A stretch of DNA of 31,042 nt, from assembly GCA_002314195.1 (NCBI GenBank), contig DCCQ01000108.1, positions 1-31,042 of the forward strand, written 5' to 3'. Below the pieces are notes generated by a model that saw only the letters and a list, made by a program, of their open reading frames with translations, was not told where the DNA came from and ran no database searches. The position numbers and the translations under genes were made by a program. Positions 1 to 8,390 of this stretch are shown here, piece by piece (positions within the stretch are counted from its first letter, which is position 1; the number at the start of each line of letters is the position of its first letter). Origin of the DNA: Bacteroidales bacterium UBA1077. GTDB lineage: Bacteria > Bacteroidota > Bacteroidia > Bacteroidales > UBA932.

Positions 1-99
1 TACGCCCGCCCGTTCGCCGACGATCCGAGGAAAGTATTCAGGATCGGCGTCAACTTCTCCACCGCGAACCGCCGCATCGACGGCTGGAAGGTCGTCTGA
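1..99 (+). CDS. C-terminal end of an AAA-ATPase-like / PD-(D/E)XK nuclease family protein (partial)
   Basis: The frame is open from base 1 to a TGA at 97-99 and gives 32 residues ending in RKVFRIGVNFSTANRRIDGW followed by KVV. The pattern 'K-V-x-R-I-G-V-N-F-S-x-x-x-R-x-I-x-x-W' is the C-terminal strand-helix ending I know from the very common Bacteroidales family with an N-terminal AAA-ATPase_like domain and a C-terminal PDDEXK_9 nuclease domain (DUF1703 type). The start and all catalytic parts lie outside the window. The role of this family is not established; it is often multi-copy. The assignment rests on the short tail only. Confidence 0.6.
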   Translation, partial: YARPFADDPRKVFRIGVNFSTANRRIDGWKVV

Positions 100-149
100 C
101 CGGCAAGTCTCTAATGGCTGACTTTTGTCAAATTCGAATTTGAAAAATC

Positions 150-1097
150 ATGAATCAGATGTTCGACTTCAGAAGAGAGTTTGTTATATTGTTTTTTTTC
201 ACTGCCTTGCTGGCGGCATCGCCATCTTCGGCTCAAAATCCTGAGGCGTTGTCGTTCGTGAGGATTGTACGCGACCCCGTTTCCGCCGGAATGGGATTCG
301 CCGGAACTGCCTCGGAAACCGAAGTTGCATATTCATCATTCCGTAATTCTTCTGTCATTCCGTTCATGGCTGAAAGGATGTCCGTCGGAATATCCGGACA
401 GATGTGGGCTCCGGACGGAGTCAAATCCACGAATCTTGGCTTCGGAGCGGCGTTCAAGGCCGGGAAACGGCTCGGGTTCTCGGTCGGTGGGGCCTATCAG
501 ATGGGCGAAGAGTATTCGCTGGCAGACGAGACAGGCAACGCAGCCGGGACTTTCAAGCCGAATGACATAATAATCAACGGAGGCGCCGGTGTCTGGATCA
601 TTGATGGCCTTGCCGCCGGAGTGAATGTGCGTCACGCCTCTCAGAAACTCTCGGACGACTGTTCCTACTCGGCGATGGCCGCTGACATATTCATGACTTA
701 CAGGCTGTCAGGCTTGAACGTCACCGCCGGGGTGTCATCTTTGGGGTCTCGTGTAAAGTCTGAGTCGGGGGATTCATTCAGCCTCCCGACCTCTGCCACC
801 GTCGGGGTGGACTGGTCGAAAGCCCTCTTCGAGAGCCACGGAGTGCGGCTGGCGGCCGATGTGGACTACTTCTTCAGCGGCAACATCACGGCGGCAGCCG
901 GGGCGCAATATTCATTTAAGAATATGTTGTCTGCCAGAGCCGGCTACCACCTCGGCACAAAGAGCGCCGTGCTTCCGTCGTTCGCCACAGTCGGGCTTGG
1001 TATAAGGCTCTTCGGCATTAGCCTTGACATAGCCTACCTTACCGCCAGCGACACCCTTGGCAATACCTTCACCTTCGGGCTTGGCTACAGGTTCTGA
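150..1097 (+). CDS. PorV/PorQ-like outer-membrane beta-barrel protein
   Basis: A 315-residue protein with an N-terminal signal peptide (hydrophobic stretch about residues 13-27, cleavage probably after SSAQ). The mature start 'ALSFVRIVRDPVSAGMGFAGTA' has the layout of PorV/PorQ family proteins, where an 'R-D-x-x-S-x-G-M-G-x-A' segment opens a FadL-like barrel. The rest is alternating beta strands rich in Gly and aromatic residues, closing with a terminal Phe (FTFGLGYRF), which is typical of outer-membrane barrels. In the type IX system, PorV carries cargo from the translocon to the sortase, and PorQ-like relatives are structural paralogues. The next gene on the same strand encodes a T9SS cargo, which fits such a role. 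The length is somewhat below PorV of Porphyromonas (about 390). It could also be a FadL-like transporter with no T9SS role. Confidence 0.6.
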   Translation: MNQMFDFRREFVILFFFTALLAASPSSAQNPEALSFVRIVRDPVSAGMGFAGTASETEVAYSSFRNSSVIPFMAERMSVGISGQMWAPDGVKSTNLGFGAAFKAGKRLGFSVGGAYQMGEEYSLADETGNAAGTFKPNDIIINGGAGVWIIDGLAAGVNVRHASQKLSDDCSYSAMAADIFMTYRLSGLNVTAGVSSLGSRVKSESGDSFSLPTSATVGVDWSKALFESHGVRLAADVDYFFSGNITAAAGAQYSFKNMLSARAGYHLGTKSAVLPSFATVGLGIRLFGISLDIAYLTASDTLGNTFTFGLGYRF

Positions 1098-1201
1098 TTC
1101 TTTCGACCATTTGAATGCCAGTAAACAGTTTCTTGAGATAGACTATCATTCATGGGCGGTTCTATAGTCTGCCATACGTTGAGCGCTTGGTGTCCGTTCA
1201 T

Positions 1202-1234
1202 TTTGCCAATCCGGGAATTATTCCGATATTTATA
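1202..1234 (+). promoter_or_regulatory. Candidate Bacteroidota promoter for the S8 protease gene
   Basis: TTTG at 1202-1205, a 21-nt spacer, then TATTTATA at 1227-1234. This resembles the Bacteroidota -33 TTTG / -7 TAnnTTTG consensus, with an imperfect -7 box. Transcription would begin near 1240, about 30 nt before the ATG at 1269. It lies in the 171-nt gap between the PorV-like gene and the protease. I see no other clear element in that gap. Confidence 0.4.
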
Positions 1235-1268
1235 TTCAAGAATCGCTGTGAAGAGGCGATGTAGGATC

Positions 1269-3893
1269 ATGAAAAAGAATAATCAAAGTTTGCTTTCTAT
1301 GCTTGTGCTGCTGGCATCGGTGTCCTGCGCCAAGGAGGAAGTGTTTGAAATGACTGTGGATGAGCCTGCGGAGGAAGCAGGTTCTTCCATTGACCATTCC
1401 GTCGTGCCTGGGGTTGCGTTGGTGGAGTTCAGCGACGAGATATTGCCATTGATTGAGGATGATCTCAGCCAAGGTAAGGTTGCGACACGTTCAATGGGAC
1501 TGAACCAGGCGTTGGACGAACTCGGGATAAAATCAATCGAAAGGGCTTTCCCGGACGCAGGAGAGTTTGAGCCGCGCCACAGGAAAGCGGGTCTCCACAA
1601 ATGCTACATCATTGAATATTCAGAATCGGTCGCCACGACCAGGGCTTCCGCCGAGTTATATTCGATTCCGGGAGTGGAGCGTGTTGAAAGTCAGCCCGTC
1701 ATTGCTCCTGCAGGGTTCAATGACCCCTCGTTTTCACGGCAGTGGGGGTTATTCAACTCTACCTATCGCGATTATGACATAAATGTTGTTCCGGTGTGGA
1801 ACAACTACACTACCGGAGACCCGAAAGTTGTGGTGGCTGTCGTTGATTATGGAATCGATATCAGCCATCCGGATCTCAAGGATAACTGTTCGGCGACAAA
1901 CTATAGTGCTGTTGACCGGAAGGAGGTGGTGAAGCCTGAGAACTCCGGAAAGCATGGAACCCATGTCGCTGGAATCGTCGCGGCGGTCAACAACAATGGC
2001 GTAGGAATCTGTGGAGTGGCAGGAGGAGACGCCGCAAAGGGAAAGAAAGGGGCAACCCTGATGTCTTGTGAGATATTCCGGGATGTCACGTCGAATGGCA
2101 AGACCACGACAAAGCAGGGAAGTACATACTCGGCAATCACTTGGGCGGCGGATCACGGAGCCGTCATCTGCCAGAACAGTTGGTCCTATGTCGTCGACAC
2201 GAACGGAGACAAGGTGGTCAGCGAGGAAGAAAAGGCTGCCGCCCTCAAAAGGAAGGTCAATATTTTTGACAAACTTGCCATCGACTACTTCATAGACAAC
2301 GCCGGTTGTGACAAGGACGGAAACCAATTGCCGGACTCGCCGATGAAGGGCGGCCTTGTGGTGTTTGCGGCAGGCAATGACAATCTTGCCAATGGCGCTC
2401 CTGCCAACTACGAGAGGGTCATCGCTGTGGCGGCGCTGAACAGTAACGGAAACAAGGCGAATTACTCTAACTATGGCGATTTCGTGGATCTCGCGGCTCC
2501 AGGCACTGGTGTCTACAGTACTTTTCCAGGTGGAGCCTATGGTAATCTTAGCGGCACATCCATGGCGTGTCCTCATGTCTCAGGAGTCGCGGCCTTGATC
2601 GTCTCTTGTTGCGGCGGACAAGGTTTCACCAATGAAATGCTGAAGGAGAAACTTCTGAAAACCAGGCGGAAGGACATCGTGCCCGCCGGTATGGGCGGGC
2701 TTGTCGATGCGGTGGCCGCATTGAACTATGGCGAGAATTTCAAGCCAGGCAAGGCCAAAGATGTCAGGGCGACCGTGAGGAACAACTCGGTGGACATCAC
2801 CTGGACTGCTGTCGGCAATGCTGACGGGTATCCGGCTTACGGCTACAAAGTCATCTGCGGCAAAGATAAATCCTTGGTGGAAAACGCCGATCCGTCTAAG
2901 AGTACCATGGCGGGGATCTTCACAAGAAGTGTCCTTGCGAAGGCAGAGGTCGAAGGCACGGAGAGATTGACATTCACTGGGTTGGACTTCTCGGCAACCT
3001 ACTATGTGAAAGTGGTCGGCTACTCTTACACGAACGTCTATGGCGAGCCGTCTCCGGTCATAGGGTTCAAGACGGTGGTCAACAACCCTCCTGTCATCGA
3101 GATCGGTCTCAGCGGAGACATCGTTCTCAGATCCCACGAGAAGAAGGTCATCAACCTTGTCATCACCGACCCGGACAGACACACCATCACGGTTGATTAC
3201 CAGCCTGGGGGGCCAGCGGACACATTCTCGGGACTTGACAAGGGCGAAGCCACAATCACCATCAATGCTCCGGACGCCGGCCCTGGAACGTACACGGCCA
3301 CGCTCACTGCAACCGACAACTATGGCGCGGCCACATCACTCGCTGTAACTTACACAGTCATGGCTAACAACCCTCCGGAGAAAATCAAGGAAGCCTCCAA
3401 CCTCCTCATCACCAGCATCGGGGAGACATTCATTCTGAATATGAACGAATATTTCAGCGATCCTGACGGTGAGACTCTTGAATATGTCCTATCGTCCAGC
3501 GACCCTCAGACCGTGCGCCTTGTCCGAAACGGGAACAAGGTCATCGGAACTGTTCTGAGGTACGGCTCAAGTGCGATCGCCATCAATGCTTCCGACGCCG
3601 CGGGGGCTTCGGCTGAGAGCAGTTTCAAAGTCTTGGCCAGAGAAGCTTCCGTTGAATATTCTGTCTATCCCAACCCTGTCAAGGATTTCCTGAACATCGG
3701 CACAGGAAGCGAACTGTCCGATGTCCGCGTTAGAATCGTCTCACAGACCGGTCGTTCTGTCTATGACAACACAGTCAAGGCCAGCGCTTTCGAGCCGGCA
3801 AGGATAGATTTGTCCGGACAGGCTCCGGGGGTATATTCAGTGGCCATCTGCGTCGGGGAAAAGACGCACACGTTTTCTGTGGTTAAACGCTGA
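1269..3893 (+). CDS. Subtilisin-like (S8) serine protease with T9SS C-terminal sorting domain
   Basis: A secreted protease of 874 residues from the ATG at 1269. The frame is open further upstream to 1152, but only the later start gives a signal peptide (MKKNNQSLLSMLVLLASVSC), and the candidate promoter lies inside the longer version. The pro-region covers about residues 35-150. The S8 domain covers about 160-485, with catalytic D193 (VVDYGID), H229 (HGTHVAG), oxyanion N370 (AAGND) and S431 (GTSMACPH). A fibronectin type III-like domain follows (about 492-601), then two Ig/cadherin-like repeats that each open with NNPP (about 605-790). The last 78 residues, from YSVYPNPVKDF to a final KR, are a T9SS type A sorting domain. 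The signal peptide ends in a lipobox-like SVSC, which is unusual for T9SS cargo. Expected location: cell surface or medium. Substrate unknown. Confidence 0.9.
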   Translation: MKKNNQSLLSMLVLLASVSCAKEEVFEMTVDEPAEEAGSSIDHSVVPGVALVEFSDEILPLIEDDLSQGKVATRSMGLNQALDELGIKSIERAFPDAGEFEPRHRKAGLHKCYIIEYSESVATTRASAELYSIPGVERVESQPVIAPAGFNDPSFSRQWGLFNSTYRDYDINVVPVWNNYTTGDPKVVVAVVDYGIDISHPDLKDNCSATNYSAVDRKEVVKPENSGKHGTHVAGIVAAVNNNGVGICGVAGGDAAKGKKGATLMSCEIFRDVTSNGKTTTKQGSTYSAITWAADHGAVICQNSWSYVVDTNGDKVVSEEEKAAALKRKVNIFDKLAIDYFIDNAGCDKDGNQLPDSPMKGGLVVFAAGNDNLANGAPANYERVIAVAALNSNGNKANYSNYGDFVDLAAPGTGVYSTFPGGAYGNLSGTSMACPHVSGVAALIVSCCGGQGFTNEMLKEKLLKTRRKDIVPAGMGGLVDAVAALNYGENFKPGKAKDVRATVRNNSVDITWTAVGNADGYPAYGYKVICGKDKSLVENADPSKSTMAGIFTRSVLAKAEVEGTERLTFTGLDFSATYYVKVVGYSYTNVYGEPSPVIGFKTVVNNPPVIEIGLSGDIVLRSHEKKVINLVITDPDRHTITVDYQPGGPADTFSGLDKGEATITINAPDAGPGTYTATLTATDNYGAATSLAVTYTVMANNPPEKIKEASNLLITSIGETFILNMNEYFSDPDGETLEYVLSSSDPQTVRLVRNGNKVIGTVLRYGSSAIAINASDAAGASAESSFKVLAREASVEYSVYPNPVKDFLNIGTGSELSDVRVRIVSQTGRSVYDNTVKASAFEPARIDLSGQAPGVYSVAICVGEKTHTFSVVKR

Positions 3894-3934
3894 TTCAATG
3901 ACAAACCACACTGAGATATATTTAATTATAATTT

Positions 3935-6073
3935 ATGAACAAAAGAATCCTTGCGGCCGCGGGAGCGTTCCTGTGTCTGCTTTCATCCTGTGACGACAAA
4001 ATGAACCCATTGCTTACAGACTCCACGCTGCCGTATGGCGCGCCTCAGTTCGACAAGATCAAGACTGAGCACTATCTGCCTGCCTTCGAGCAGGCCATCA
4101 CCGAGGCCAAGGCCGAGATCGATGCCATCGTGAACAATCCGGACTCTCCTACGTTCGAGAACACGATCGCAGCTTTGGACGAGGCGGGAAGCCGTCTGAA
4201 CGATGTCGCCGGCATATTCTACAACCTTATGGAGGCCGACACGGATGAGGAGATGCAGGCTGTTGCTGAGAAAGTCTCCCCGATGATGACGGATTATTCA
4301 ATGTACGTCTCGCTGAACGAACCTCTTTTCGCTCGTGTCAAGGCTGTGCACGAGAGCGCACAAGGACTTGAACCGGATCAGATGAGGCTTCTGGAAAAGA
4401 CATGGAAGTCGTTTGTGCGCAATGGTGCCAATCTTGGTGTGGAGGACAAGAAAACTTACAGCAAGCTCAGCGAGCAGCTTTCCTTGCTGACACTTCAGTA
4501 CGGGAAGAATGTGCTTGCGGCCACTAATGCCTTTACAATGAATATGACTGACGAGGCGGAACTTGCCGGACTTCCTGATTTTGTTCGAGAGGCGGCGGTC
4601 GAAACGGCCAAATCCAAGAATATGAAAGGCTGGGCCTTCGACCTTTCGGCTCCGAGTTACGGAGCGTTCATGAAGTATAGCACTCACCGCGACCTCCGCC
4701 AGAAGATGTGGATGGCCTACAACACAAGGGCTACGGAAGGAGAGAACAGCAACATCGATCTCTGTCGCCAGATTGCGGAGCTGCGCCTTAAGATTGCGAA
4801 TATCCTCGGCTACGAAACCTATGCGGACTACGCCCTTGAGGAGAGGATGGCCAAGAACCCTCAGACTGTCAACGAGTTCATCGATAAGCTCTTGACGCCG
4901 TCGCTTCCTGCCGCCAAGGCCGAGGTCAAGGAACTTTATGAATATGCTCGCTCCAACGGTTTCGAGGACACCGAGATCCAGCCTTGGGACTTTGGTTTCT
5001 GGTCAGAGAAACTGATGGATGCCCGCTACTCAATCAACGATGAGCAGCTCAAGCCGTATTTCCGGTTGGAGAATTGCATCGATGCCGCTTTTGGTCTGGC
5101 CGGGAAACTTTATGGCCTGACATTCGAGGAGAGGAAGGACATTCCTGTCTATCATCCGGATGTGAAGGTCTATGACGTTAAGGACGCTTCAGGAAGGCAC
5201 ATGGCCTTGTTCTACGCTGACTTCTTCCCGCGTGCCAGCAAGAGGGGAGGGGCGTGGATGACCGAGTTCCGTGGCCAGAGCATCGTGAACGGGGTGGAGA
5301 AACGTCCGTTCATAAGCCTTGTGACCAACTTCTCCAAGCCTACAGCCGGGAAGCCATCACTTCTGACCCACGACGAGTTGACAACTCTGCTTCACGAGTT
5401 CGGGCACAGTCTGCACGGCATTCTCGCCGAGGGAAGATATTCATCACTCACCGGTACTAATGTTTCCCGCGACTTTGTGGAACTGCCTTCGCAGATCATG
5501 GAGAACTGGGCGTTCGAGCCGGAGTTTCTGGACACTTTCGCGCGCCATTTCGAGACAGGAGAAGCGCTTCCGGACACCCTCATCAATAAGATTGTGGCGG
5601 CCAAGAATTATCATGCGGCCTACGCTCAGGTGCGTCAGCTTCAGTTCGGTATCTTGGACATGGCGTGGCACACGCTTAAGAATGTTCCGGAATCAGGGCA
5701 CTTCGACAAGCTCAGTGACCTGAAAACCATGCAGGAACTTGGCACGATAGCTTTCGAGAAGGAGGCTTTGAAGAGTTCGAATGTGATTCCGTCCGTCCCG
5801 CAGGCCTGTATCTCGACTTCGTTCAGCCACATATTCTCAGGAGGTTACAGCGCAGGCTACTATTCCTACAAATGGTCCGAGGTGCTGGAGGCCGACGCTT
5901 TCAGTCTGTTCAAGGAGAAAGGAATATTCAACACCGAGGTTTCGCACTCCTTCCGTGACAACATCCTCTCGAAGGGATGCAGCGAGGACGAGGATGTCCT
6001 TTACCGCCGCTTCCGTGGTCACGACCCTGAGCCTGAGGCTCTTCTGGAAAAACTTGGAATCGTGAAGAATTAA
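3935..6073 (+). CDS. dcp: M3 family zinc metallopeptidase, Dcp/oligopeptidase A-like, predicted lipoprotein
   Basis: A 712-residue protein of the M3 family (peptidyl-dipeptidase Dcp / oligopeptidase A), which cuts short peptides. The zinc site is HEFGH at residues 487-491 with the third ligand E516 in VELPSQIMENW. The C-terminal signature FSHIFSGGYSAGYYSYKWSE is characteristic of the family. The N-terminus MNKRILAAAGAFLCLLSSC has a lipobox (LSSC), so the mature protein is probably membrane-anchored outside the cytoplasm, unlike E. coli Dcp. It starts 41 nt after the protease gene and may be co-transcribed with it. Between WHTL and FEKEA there are about 10 more residues than I recall in E. coli Dcp, and the extra part contains a 20-nt REP-like sequence (5701-5720). 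Its stop codon overlaps the stop of the convergent lpxK. The choice between Dcp and another M3 subgroup is not certain. Confidence 0.92.
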   Translation: MNKRILAAAGAFLCLLSSCDDKMNPLLTDSTLPYGAPQFDKIKTEHYLPAFEQAITEAKAEIDAIVNNPDSPTFENTIAALDEAGSRLNDVAGIFYNLMEADTDEEMQAVAEKVSPMMTDYSMYVSLNEPLFARVKAVHESAQGLEPDQMRLLEKTWKSFVRNGANLGVEDKKTYSKLSEQLSLLTLQYGKNVLAATNAFTMNMTDEAELAGLPDFVREAAVETAKSKNMKGWAFDLSAPSYGAFMKYSTHRDLRQKMWMAYNTRATEGENSNIDLCRQIAELRLKIANILGYETYADYALEERMAKNPQTVNEFIDKLLTPSLPAAKAEVKELYEYARSNGFEDTEIQPWDFGFWSEKLMDARYSINDEQLKPYFRLENCIDAAFGLAGKLYGLTFEERKDIPVYHPDVKVYDVKDASGRHMALFYADFFPRASKRGGAWMTEFRGQSIVNGVEKRPFISLVTNFSKPTAGKPSLLTHDELTTLLHEFGHSLHGILAEGRYSSLTGTNVSRDFVELPSQIMENWAFEPEFLDTFARHFETGEALPDTLINKIVAAKNYHAAYAQVRQLQFGILDMAWHTLKNVPESGHFDKLSDLKTMQELGTIAFEKEALKSSNVIPSVPQACISTSFSHIFSGGYSAGYYSYKWSEVLEADAFSLFKEKGIFNTEVSHSFRDNILSKGCSEDEDVLYRRFRGHDPEPEALLEKLGIVKN
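5701..5720 (+). repeat. REP-like sequence inside the M3 peptidase gene
   Basis: The 20 bases cttcgacaagctcagtgacc match the half-palindrome that recurs, with 2-4 changes, at 25750-25769 and 25813-25832, and inverted at 25886-25910. I recognise this type as a widespread bacterial interspersed palindromic repeat. Here it encodes FDKLSDL within a segment that seems longer than in other M3 peptidases. It could be a chance match driven by the codons, though 20 bases makes that less likely. Confidence 0.5.
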
Positions 6074-7218
6074 TATTCCGGAGTGAAATAACGCAAAGCG
6101 GTCATCAGAGTCTCCTCGAAGACCGCTTTTTCGTGTTCTGACAGGAATCCGACCTCGATCGGCACCTGGAACAGCCTGATCTTCAGCTGCTCAGGGATTC
6201 TCTTGAAGTCCAGGATCCTCTGGCAGTCCTTCTCGGTCGTCGCCACAACAGCCGTCGGGTGCTCCTTTACGGCATTCATTATCTTCTTGATGTCGAAGCG
6301 GTTGTAGTTGTGGTGATCCATGAAACAGAATCGCTTCACTATCTTGTGCTCGTCACTGAGGTACATCCGCAAAGGCGTGTCCTTGGCTATTCCGGAGAAC
6401 AAGATCAGCTTCTGCGAGTAAGCGTACCTCTTGTCGCCTTCCTCAAAGATCGGCTGCATTTGGTTGTACCAGATTGTTGTGAACAGCAAAGTCTTGACAG
6501 ATCCTTTCCTGTCTGTCCCTTTACACGATTTAATGTCGTAATCCTTAAGCCCGAAAGATCTTGCCCATTCGATTTTCTGGCTGTCTTCCAGATAGGCGGG
6601 ACATTTGGACACTATTATGATGTCTGCCGCGTGGAGTCTTTGAGGCAGATCGCGTAATCTACCAAATGGCAATAGTTTGTCCTTGTAGGTCGGGCGGTTG
6701 TAATCCACCAGGACGATGTTGAAGTAGGCTCTCAGTGTCCTGTACTGGAAAGCGTCGTCAAGTACAATCAGATCCGCCGGCGGAATCGACGCATCGGCGC
6801 ATTTGCGTGCCCTTCTTTCTGTCTTGAGCTTCTCGGGATGGCAGAGAATGTCGCAGCCCTTGATCCTCTGCCGGTCCACGGCGACCGTCACGCCGGGAAA
6901 TTTCCTTTTTATCTGGAGAGGCTCGTCGCCATATTCCTTTACCTTGCCGTCCTTGTCAACCAGCTGGAATCCGCTGCTGTTGCGCTTGTGTCCTCTTGAC
7001 AGCACCGCCAGATTGCGATACCCCCAGTCATCGCTCCGCAGAAGGGTGCGCAGAATCATCTCTGTGTGAGGGGTCTTGCCTGTTCCGCCCGCTGTGATGT
7101 TGCCGACACAGATGGTCGGCACCTCGCAGGTACCAACCTTGAAGATGCCGTGGTCGTAGCAAGCGTGCCTCAGCTTCAGCGTCAGATAGTATGGTGCAAG
7201 AAGGATCTTGTCAAGCAT
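6070..7218 (-). CDS. lpxK: Tetraacyldisaccharide 4'-kinase (lipid A biosynthesis)
   Basis: LpxK phosphorylates the 4' position of the lipid A disaccharide at the inner face of the cytoplasmic membrane. The P-loop GNITAGGTGKTPH lies at residues 39-51 counted from the ATG at 7218. The N-terminal hydrophobic membrane-associating stretch (LLAPYYLTLKL) and the motifs SRGHKR, GDEP and DAFQYR follow in the usual order. The open frame extends to a TTG at 7227, but ATG at 7218 fits the family start (MLDKILLAPYY) better, giving 382 residues. A -7-like TATCTTTG (minus strand, 7225-7232) touches that TTG and would give an almost leaderless message, but no -33 box is evident. It lies 21 nt downstream of the dus gene and is probably in one operon with it. 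The stop shares the bases TTAA with the convergent M3 peptidase stop. Confidence 0.95.
   Translation of the reverse strand: MLDKILLAPYYLTLKLRHACYDHGIFKVGTCEVPTICVGNITAGGTGKTPHTEMILRTLLRSDDWGYRNLAVLSRGHKRNSSGFQLVDKDGKVKEYGDEPLQIKRKFPGVTVAVDRQRIKGCDILCHPEKLKTERRARKCADASIPPADLIVLDDAFQYRTLRAYFNIVLVDYNRPTYKDKLLPFGRLRDLPQRLHAADIIIVSKCPAYLEDSQKIEWARSFGLKDYDIKSCKGTDRKGSVKTLLFTTIWYNQMQPIFEEGDKRYAYSQKLILFSGIAKDTPLRMYLSDEHKIVKRFCFMDHHNYNRFDIKKIMNAVKEHPTAVVATTEKDCQRILDFKRIPEQLKIRLFQVPIEVGFLSEHEKAVFEETLMTALRYFTPEY
6095..6131 (+). terminator. Intrinsic terminator of the M3 peptidase transcript, inside the lpxK 3' end
   Basis: AAAGCGGTC (6095-6103) pairs perfectly with GACCGCTTT (6121-6129) over 9 bp, with a 17-nt loop and a run of five T at 6127-6131. 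It lies 22 nt after the M3 peptidase stop. There is no intergenic space because the convergent stops overlap, so the hairpin sits within the last codons of lpxK on the other strand. On the minus strand it has only a three-T tail, so it should act mainly on plus-strand transcripts. Confidence 0.6.
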
Positions 7219-7239
7219 AGAATGCAAAGATACAAAAAA

Positions 7240-8274
7240 TCATAAGCCATAGACGCTGTTTGCCTCTGAAATTTCAGTGTCACCCCATTTTTCGGCAATA
7301 TATTCGAGAATTTTGAACACTTCCGCCGGGTCATTCTCCGTCACAAGCCGCATCCTGGTCTCCTTGAAGTCGGGAAGTCCCTTGAAGTAGCAGGAGAGGT
7401 GGCGGCGCATCTCATAGACCCCGGTCGGTACGCCTTTGAGGTCCAGCGACAACTGCATATGCATTTTCGCAAGCTCGACCCGCTCCTTCACCCCAAGTGG
7501 CGGAAGTTCCTCTCCCGTGGCAAGGAAGTGTTTGATTTCCTTGAATATCCAAGGATGTCCGAAGGATGCTCTGGCGACCATGATCCCGTCCACCCCGTAG
7601 CGGTCGAACGCCTCTTTTGCCTTCCGCGCGGAGTTGATGTCGCCGTTGCCTATTATGGGAATATGCATCCTCGGGTTCCGTTTGACCTCTCCGATCAGAG
7701 TCCAGTCGGCCTCGCCCTTGTACATCTGGCAACGTGTACGTCCGTGGATGGTGAGGGCCTTGATGCCGGTGTCCTGAAGCCTTTCGGCCAGTTCCACAAT
7801 GATTTTGCTGCTCTCGTCCCAGCCGAGTCGTGTCTTGACTGTGACCGGCTTGCCGACTGCCTCGACAATCCGTTTGGTGATCATGACCATCTTGTCCGGA
7901 TCCTTCATCATCCCGGAGCCGGCTCCCCGTCCCGCGATCTTGCTCACAGGACAGCCGAAATTGATGTCGATCACATCGCATCCATGTCCTCCGACAAACT
8001 CCGGAGCATGATCCGCCATCTTTGCCGCCTCGACCATCGCGTCCGGGTCGCTGCCGTAGATCTGGATCCCGACCGGAGCCTCCTCGTCCGAGGTCTTTAG
8101 TTTGGCATAGGCCTTTTTCGCATCCCGGATCAGGCCTTCCGCCGGGATGAATTCCGTGTAGGTCATGTCAGCACCCTGCTCCCTGCATATTCCTCTGAAG
8201 GAAGCGTCCGTGACATCCTCCATCGGAGCCAGAAGCACCGGCCTTTCCCCGAGATCTATTTCGCCTATTGTCAT
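7240..8274 (-). CDS. dusB: tRNA-dihydrouridine synthase, DusB-like
   Basis: A 344-residue FMN-dependent TIM-barrel enzyme that reduces uridines in tRNA to dihydrouridine. Seen: the phosphate/FMN-binding start VLLAPMEDVTDASFR (residues 13-27), the catalytic Cys108 in DINFGCP, the segment VKTRLGWD, IHGRTRCQMY and the glycine-rich IIGNGDI. A helical C-terminal tRNA-binding part follows (about 250-340). The length is usual for the family. It is divergent from pfkA, 116 nt away, and upstream of lpxK on the same strand. The Dus subgroup (A, B or C) is not certain from the sequence alone; DusB is the usual single form in Bacteroidota. Confidence 0.95.
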   Translation of the reverse strand: MTIGEIDLGERPVLLAPMEDVTDASFRGICREQGADMTYTEFIPAEGLIRDAKKAYAKLKTSDEEAPVGIQIYGSDPDAMVEAAKMADHAPEFVGGHGCDVIDINFGCPVSKIAGRGAGSGMMKDPDKMVMITKRIVEAVGKPVTVKTRLGWDESSKIIVELAERLQDTGIKALTIHGRTRCQMYKGEADWTLIGEVKRNPRMHIPIIGNGDINSARKAKEAFDRYGVDGIMVARASFGHPWIFKEIKHFLATGEELPPLGVKERVELAKMHMQLSLDLKGVPTGVYEMRRHLSCYFKGLPDFKETRMRLVTENDPAEVFKILEYIAEKWGDTEISEANSVYGL

Positions 8275-8349
8275 ATTGTCGTTATTCTTTGACTATCTTT
8301 CCGCTTGGCATTTTCCTTGCGGAAAAGTGTCAATTGTCTGCAAAATTAC

Positions 8350-8357
8350 TATTTTTG
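8350..8357 (+). promoter_or_regulatory. -7 box of a candidate pfkA promoter
   Basis: TATTTTTG matches the Bacteroidota -7 consensus TAnnTTTG exactly and lies 33 nt before the pfkA ATG. I do not find a convincing TTTG at the right distance upstream, so only the -7 half is supported. The gap 8275-8390 between the divergent dus and pfkA genes holds nothing else that I recognise. Confidence 0.45.
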
Positions 8358-8390
8358 CAGGATAGAATAAAAGATTAATTGTAGTGTGTT

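Noticed and set aside
1152..1268. Upstream start of the protease at 1152
   Set aside because: It would bury the signal peptide behind 39 residues and overlap the candidate promoter; 1269 is preferred.
1749..2576. 275-residue open frame on the minus strand inside the protease gene
   Set aside because: It lies antisense to the conserved S8 catalytic domain and shows no recognisable motif; a by-product of codon use in the real gene.
7399..8100. 233-residue open frame on the plus strand opposite the dus gene
   Set aside because: Antisense to clear DusB motifs, His/Asp/Arg-rich, no domain or start context.
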